The translations under genes were made by a program, and so were the position numbers. A stretch of DNA of 10,013 nt, from positions 1 to 10,013 of the forward strand of contig CALEYM010000036.1 in the NCBI GenBank assembly GCA_937926185.1. Direction: 5' to 3'. This DNA is from an uncultured Bacteroidota bacterium. GTDB taxonomy: Bacteria; Bacteroidota; Bacteroidia; Chitinophagales; Saprospiraceae. The notes under the pieces are model-generated. The model saw only the letters and a list, made by a program, of their open reading frames with translations. It was not told where the DNA came from and ran no database searches. Below are positions 6,485 through 10,013 of the stretch, one piece after another; the stretch's first letter is position 1, and every line of letters begins with the position of its first letter.

Positions 6485-7283
6485 ACAATGCTCTTACCCA
6501 AATATTCCGGAACCGCACCTTATCGCCGTGATCCTGCAGGATAATGGGCAATTTGTCGGGATGTTGCACGTAGTAGGGGTGACCGATGTAAATGGTCGGG
6601 CCTTTCAGTTCGAAGTGATTTTGCACCAGTATGCCGTTGTGAAAGGCGGTAATGGCAGCAGGTTTGAGCACTTTGCCGGCTTTGTCGAAACGGGGCGCCG
6701 TGAAGACGATGTCATAGTATTGCCATTCACCGGGCGGACGGCTGGCGTTCGCCATCGGGATCGACTGCTTGTATACTGCCCCGGCCTGCCCGTTGGGGTA
6801 GGTGGTATTTTCGTAGGAATTCAGTACCTGAATTTCATAGTTGCTCATCAGGAATACGCCGCTGTTGCTGTACTGCTGCCCTTCCTTGCCGGGATCAACG
6901 GGCGCCAGCCACTCGACGTGCAGCTGCACGTCGCCAAAAGCTTGTTTTGTTTCGATCGCGCCCGTGCCGGGTTTGACGATCATGGCGCCGTCTTTTACCT
7001 CCCAGCCGGCCGGTTCTTCCCTGATTTCGGAGCCGTATTTTTTTGCAATGGCCTCCACGTCTTCCATTTTACCGCCGTAGCCGAGCGCGCATTTGCGCCA
7101 TTGCGACAGGTCTTTGCCATCGAACAGGATGATCGCATCCGAGGGTGGGCTGCCCGGAAAAATACCTGGTGTTACTTTCGGCGGTACAGGTTCCCAAACC
7201 TCGGTGGCCTTGGGGTCGGTGATTTGGGCGAAGGCTAAGTGGGTCGTGAGAAGGGCAAAAATGAATGAAAAGTGTTGCTTCAT
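6483..7283 (-). CDS. Secreted DUF1080 / 3-keto-disaccharide hydrolase family protein
   Basis: This 266-residue protein carries a Sec signal peptide (residues 1-19, cut before Gln20) and one PF06439 domain with a concanavalin-like beta-sandwich fold. Family landmarks are FDGKDLSQW (54-62), GWEVKDGAMIV (93-103), SNSGVFL (139-145), YEIQVLNSY (149-157), AGAVYKQSIP (167-176) and GEWQYYDIVFTAPRF (185-199). The C-terminal FRNIWVR is the usual last strand. Named members hydrolyse 3-keto-disaccharides after oxidation by a dehydrogenase, and many homologues in Bacteroidota are exported. The window shows no partner dehydrogenase, so the exact sugar is unknown. Its stop codon is the last part of the heptamer inverted repeat, and a nonamer tandem repeat lies about 43 bp upstream of its start. 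A weak -7-like box (TACCTTTT, minus strand, 7304-7297) is the only promoter candidate. Confidence 0.88.
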   Translation of the reverse strand: MKQHFSFIFALLTTHLAFAQITDPKATEVWEPVPPKVTPGIFPGSPPSDAIILFDGKDLSQWRKCALGYGGKMEDVEAIAKKYGSEIREEPAGWEVKDGAMIVKPGTGAIETKQAFGDVQLHVEWLAPVDPGKEGQQYSNSGVFLMSNYEIQVLNSYENTTYPNGQAGAVYKQSIPMANASRPPGEWQYYDIVFTAPRFDKAGKVLKPAAITAFHNGILVQNHFELKGPTIYIGHPYYVQHPDKLPIILQDHGDKVRFRNIWVRAL

Positions 7284-7325
7284 ATTTTTTTGCGGGAAAA
7301 GGTAGGAAGAATGTGGTTTATGATA

Positions 7326-7370
7326 GTTTAGAGAGTTTAGAGGGTTTAGAGGGTTTAGAGGGTTTAGACA
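7326..7370. repeat. Five tandem copies of a 9-bp unit (GTTTAGAGG)
   Basis: Units run at 7326-7334 (GTTTAGAGA), 7335-7343, 7344-7352 and 7353-7361 (all GTTTAGAGG) and 7362-7370 (GTTTAGACA). The three inner copies are identical and the end copies vary at their last bases, as expected of a slippage-prone repeat. It lies between the divergent DUF1080 and transketolase genes. The rest of that 263-bp gap shows no gene and no exact promoter box; TAATTTTC at 7439-7446 is one mismatch away. Confidence 0.85.
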
Positions 7371-7546
7371 AGTTTGTAGGTGACAGTTGCAGGCGCTTCC
7401 TTATGTTTGCAGCCAAATCTGTTTACTGCTCTCCGGTTTAATTTTCAGTGTACCTGCTTCATCTTTGATCCCCGGCCTGCCAACTCCCGACTAAGGGGGG
7501 CCGCCGGCATTTAATTTATCCAACATACATTCGCTGATTCAATACA

Positions 7547-9529
7547 ATGAAAAATCAAACGCTTAAAAAAATCGCCAATACCATTCGCGGGCTGTCCATC
7601 GACGGGGTGGAAGCAGCCAATTCGGGTCACCCCGGCATGCCATTGGGCATGGCCGATGTCGCGGCCGTGCTGTGGTCAGAATTTCTGAAACACAATCCCC
7701 AAAATCCGCAATGGTTCGACCGCGACCGTTTCGTGTTGTCGGCCGGACATGGCAGCATGCTCATTTACAGCCTGTTACATTTATACGGATACGATTTGCC
7801 GCTGGCGGAACTCAAAAACTTCCGGCAGTGGAACAGCAAAACCGCCGGCCACCCCGAATACGGCCACGCGCCCGGCGTGGAAACCACCACCGGCCCCCTG
7901 GGGCAGGGTATTTCCAACGCCGCGGGCATGGCACTTGCCGAAAAGATGCTTTCCGCCCGTTTCAACAAGGGCAGTTATAAAGTGGTGAACCACCACACCT
8001 ACGTGATCGCCAGCGACGGCGACCTGCAGGAAGGCGTCTCCCACGAAGCCTGCGCCCTGGCCGGTCACAACCGCCTGTCGAAACTCATCGTGCTGTACGA
8101 CGACAACCATATCAGTATCGACGGCGAAACGCACTTGTCGTTCAGCGAAGACGTGCTGAAACGTTTCGAAGGCTACGGCTGGCACACCCAACGCATCGAC
8201 GGTCACGACTACGACGCCATCCGCTCGGCCATTACCCTGGCCCGCGCTTCCGACCGGCCTTCCATTATCGCCTGCCGCACCGTGATCGGATTTGGCAGCC
8301 CCAATAAAGCCGGCACGGAAGAAGCGCACGGCTCTCCCCTGGGCAAAGACGAAGCCCTGCTGACGAAAAAGAAGTTGGGCATACCCGCCGAACCGCTGTT
8401 TTATATCCACGATGAAGTGCTGAAAAACACCCGCAAAGCCGTACCCGACGGCGCCCGGGCCGAACGCAACTGGCAGGAACTGCTGGGCAAATACCAAAAA
8501 GCGCGCCCCGAACTGGCCGCCGCCTTCCAGTCCTGCGTGAAAGGCGAAGTGCCCGAAGCCGCACTGGCCATCCCCGAATTCCCGGCCGGAAAAGTCGCCA
8601 CCCGCAACGCTTCCGGTAAAGTGCTCGACTTCCTGGCTGCCAAAATCCCGGCCCTCGTGGGCGGCTCGGCCGACCTGACGCCTTCCAACAAAACCTTCGC
8701 CAAAGGACAAACGCCGTTCAGCGCGAAAAACCCCGCTGGCCAGTATATCCACTACGGTGTGCGCGAACACGGGATGGCTGCCATCATGAACGGCATGGCC
8801 CTGCACGGCGGCGTTATTCCTTATGGCGGCACCTTTTTCGTTTTTACCGACTACATGCGCCCTTCCATGCGCCTGGCAGCCCTGATGGGCATCCGCGTCA
8901 TCTATGTGCTCACCCACGACTCCATTGGCCTGGGCGAAGACGGCCCCACCCACCAGCCCATCGAACACCTGGCCGCCCTGCGCGCCATGCCCAATCTCTC
9001 GCTCATCCGCCCCATGGACGCCAACGAAACCGCCGTGGCCTGGAAAATGGCGCTCACCCGCACCGACGGCCCCACCGGGCTCATCCTCACCCGCCAAAAC
9101 CTGAGCAACTTCGACCGCGCCGCCCAGGGCATGGCCGCGGCAGAAGAAGCACGCAAAGGCGGCTACGTCCTGACGGAAGACAAGGATTTTCAGCTTATCC
9201 TGATCGCCACCGGCTCAGAGGTGGAAATTGCCGTGGCGGCGAAAGCATTGCTGAATGCCAAGGGCAAACGGGTGCGCGTGGTGTCCATGCCCTCAACCGA
9301 TGTTTTTGACAAACAATCTGCCGCCTATCGCGAAAGCGTGTTGCCCGCTTCCTGTACCGCGAGAGTGGCCGCGGAGGCCGGCGCTTCCATTGGGTGGTAC
9401 AAGTACGTGGGTTTGAACGGTCGCATTGTGGGTCTTGATCATTTCGGCGCCTCGGCGCCTTATGAGCAACTGTATGAAAAATTCGGTTTGACGGCGGAAC
9501 AGGTGGCGAACGCGGCCGGGGAGCTGTGA
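7547..9529 (+). CDS. tkt: Transketolase
   Basis: This is a complete 660-residue transketolase, close to the 663 of E. coli TktA. It uses thiamine diphosphate and a divalent metal to move two-carbon ketol units between sugar phosphates in the pentose phosphate pathway. Visible landmarks are NSGHPGMPLG (25-34, His28), SAGHGSM (65-71, His68), GPLGQGISNA (116-125), the cofactor motif SDGDLQEG (156-163) running to DDNHIS (185-190), and HGSPLG (261-266). In the second domain, VGGSADLTPSN (371-381), GVREHGM (404-410) with the catalytic Glu407, and GEDGPTHQPIEHL (463-475, His469) are intact. The C-terminal domain starts at ATGSEVEIA and includes GLDHFGASAP. ATG 7547 gives the normal N-terminus. It stands alone: the gene to its left is divergent, and the gene to its right has its own promoter. 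Single-chain form, unlike the split N/C subunits of some bacteria. Confidence 0.97.
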   Translation: MKNQTLKKIANTIRGLSIDGVEAANSGHPGMPLGMADVAAVLWSEFLKHNPQNPQWFDRDRFVLSAGHGSMLIYSLLHLYGYDLPLAELKNFRQWNSKTAGHPEYGHAPGVETTTGPLGQGISNAAGMALAEKMLSARFNKGSYKVVNHHTYVIASDGDLQEGVSHEACALAGHNRLSKLIVLYDDNHISIDGETHLSFSEDVLKRFEGYGWHTQRIDGHDYDAIRSAITLARASDRPSIIACRTVIGFGSPNKAGTEEAHGSPLGKDEALLTKKKLGIPAEPLFYIHDEVLKNTRKAVPDGARAERNWQELLGKYQKARPELAAAFQSCVKGEVPEAALAIPEFPAGKVATRNASGKVLDFLAAKIPALVGGSADLTPSNKTFAKGQTPFSAKNPAGQYIHYGVREHGMAAIMNGMALHGGVIPYGGTFFVFTDYMRPSMRLAALMGIRVIYVLTHDSIGLGEDGPTHQPIEHLAALRAMPNLSLIRPMDANETAVAWKMALTRTDGPTGLILTRQNLSNFDRAAQGMAAAEEARKGGYVLTEDKDFQLILIATGSEVEIAVAAKALLNAKGKRVRVVSMPSTDVFDKQSAAYRESVLPASCTARVAAEAGASIGWYKYVGLNGRIVGLDHFGASAPYEQLYEKFGLTAEQVANAAGEL

Positions 9530-9674
9530 CCGCGGCCAGGAAGTATGATGGAATTGACTCGCGTTGGGCAGGCTATCTAAAACGCGCCTTAGGTAACAAA
9601 AAAATTCCGGGATAAGGCCGGCTTGCCGCCCCTTTAAAAGTAAAGAATACAAATGACGCATGGGCGACAATGCT

Positions 9675-9708
9675 TTTGTGGCCGTATGCCGTTTTTTGTC
9701 TAATTTTG
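9675..9708 (+). promoter_or_regulatory. Strong Bacteroidota promoter: TTTG-N22-TAATTTTG
   Basis: TTTG at 9675-9678 and TAATTTTG at 9701-9708 match both Bacteroidota promoter boxes with allowed spacing. This is the best promoter in the window and predicts a start near 9715, about 38 nt before the GTG at 9753. An 8-bp inverted repeat, TATGCCGT (9685-9692) and ACGGCATA (9710-9717), is centred on the -7 box and could be a repressor site. Confidence 0.65.
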
Positions 9709-9752
9709 TACGGCATAATCCATCCGTGTACCCATTTTAAATCAAAATCCAA

Positions 9753-10013
9753 GTGAACCATGCGAATAAGGTAAGCCTTGCGAATTACTTCTTGCTGGGA
9801 TTTATAGCCTGTTATTATCTGCTCGGTTTTTTCTGGGTGGACCCCATCATTGAGCGGCAACGCTGGGATGAACGTGATTTTCATCTGCCCACTATCCTGC
9901 ACTTTATTGATTTACCTTTTGCAGAAGCTATCAAAGATTACGAGCCGGCAACATTTCCCCTTTATCACCTCATTTACGGTGTCTTTTATCAATACCTGTC
10001 GCATGATACCCAG
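9753..10013 (+). CDS. Integral membrane protein, possibly a GT-C-type glycosyltransferase; GTG start, 3' truncated
   Basis: The frame is open from GTG 9753 to the window edge (87 codons) and is not closed by a stop. An upstream in-frame stop at 9738 leaves GTG as the best start. The ATG at 9760 is out of frame and stops after four codons. The N-terminus has one strongly hydrophobic segment (residues about 11-30, ending in FFWVDP). It is followed by an extramembrane stretch with RWDERDFHLPTI and then YEPATFPLYHLIYG. The order of an acidic pair, His-x-Pro, and a later P-LYH just after the first membrane helix recalls the first luminal loop of GT-C glycosyltransferases such as the ALG10 family, where the acidic residues are catalytic. 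That resemblance is from memory of the pattern and covers only the N-terminus; a different polytopic membrane protein is possible. Confidence 0.6.
   Translation, partial: MNHANKVSLANYFLLGFIACYYLLGFFWVDPIIERQRWDERDFHLPTILHFIDLPFAEAIKDYEPATFPLYHLIYGVFYQYLSHDTQ

Noticed and set aside
6375..7238. 287-codon plus-strand frame across the DUF1080 gene
   Set aside because: It begins inside the heptamer inverted repeat and then reads antisense to a clear PF06439 domain.
6344..7370. CRISPR-like array from the 7-bp and 9-bp repeats
   Set aside because: The units are contiguous with no spacers, far too short for CRISPR repeats, and no cas gene is present.
7781..9097. 438-codon open frame on the minus strand inside the transketolase gene
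   Set aside because: It is antisense to an intact transketolase with strong third-position bias. The translation is low-complexity Gly/Val/Ala/His-rich with no domain.
9614..9637. Terminator after transketolase (AAGG-CCGGC / GCCG-CCCCTT)
   Set aside because: The stem is interrupted, the implied loop is too small, and the T run is only three bases. It is too weak to call.

Overview
The window looks like chromosomal DNA from a member of the Bacteroidota, probably near the Saprospiria/Chitinophagia. Three signs support this: a type IX secretion C-terminal sorting domain on the first protein, several promoters of the Bacteroidota form TTG-N(17-23)-TAnnTTTG, and gene starts without clear Shine-Dalgarno sequences. 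The phylum is fairly secure. The lower rank is a guess.

Layout: (1) 1-2909 holds the end of a large secreted beta-propeller-like protein with a T9SS sorting domain. A separately promoted secreted transglutaminase-like protein follows, in which the usual catalytic Cys is Ser. (2) 2910-3320 is a gene-poor, hairpin-rich spacer leading to a lipoprotein of unknown function (3321-4439) with a probable surface-export signal. (3) 4422-4782 is repeat DNA. Its core is a 311-bp element with perfect 19-bp terminal inverted repeats and six nested small hairpins, symmetric about base 4627. (4) 4877-6342 is a divergent pair: an ABC-type substrate-binding lipoprotein (minus) and a yeast Fcy1-like cytosine deaminase (plus), with start codons 50 bp apart. 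(5) 6344-6484 is a 44-bp inverted repeat built from 7-bp units, filling the gap between two convergent stop codons. The second of those genes is a secreted DUF1080/3-keto-disaccharide hydrolase (minus), and a 9-bp tandem repeat lies upstream of it. (6) 7547-9529 is a complete transketolase. (7) At the right edge, a strong promoter framed by an inverted repeat precedes the start of a membrane protein that opens with GTG and runs off the window.

The genes do not form one obvious pathway. Most encode single-gene units for the cell envelope or secretion (T9SS cargo, two lipoproteins, two Sec-exported proteins, one membrane protein), mixed with two cytoplasmic metabolic enzymes (pyrimidine salvage and pentose phosphate pathway). 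I found no CRISPR array, rRNA, tRNA, phage genes, transposase or recognisable defence operon. The most unusual content is the non-coding repeat architecture, not a new multi-gene system.
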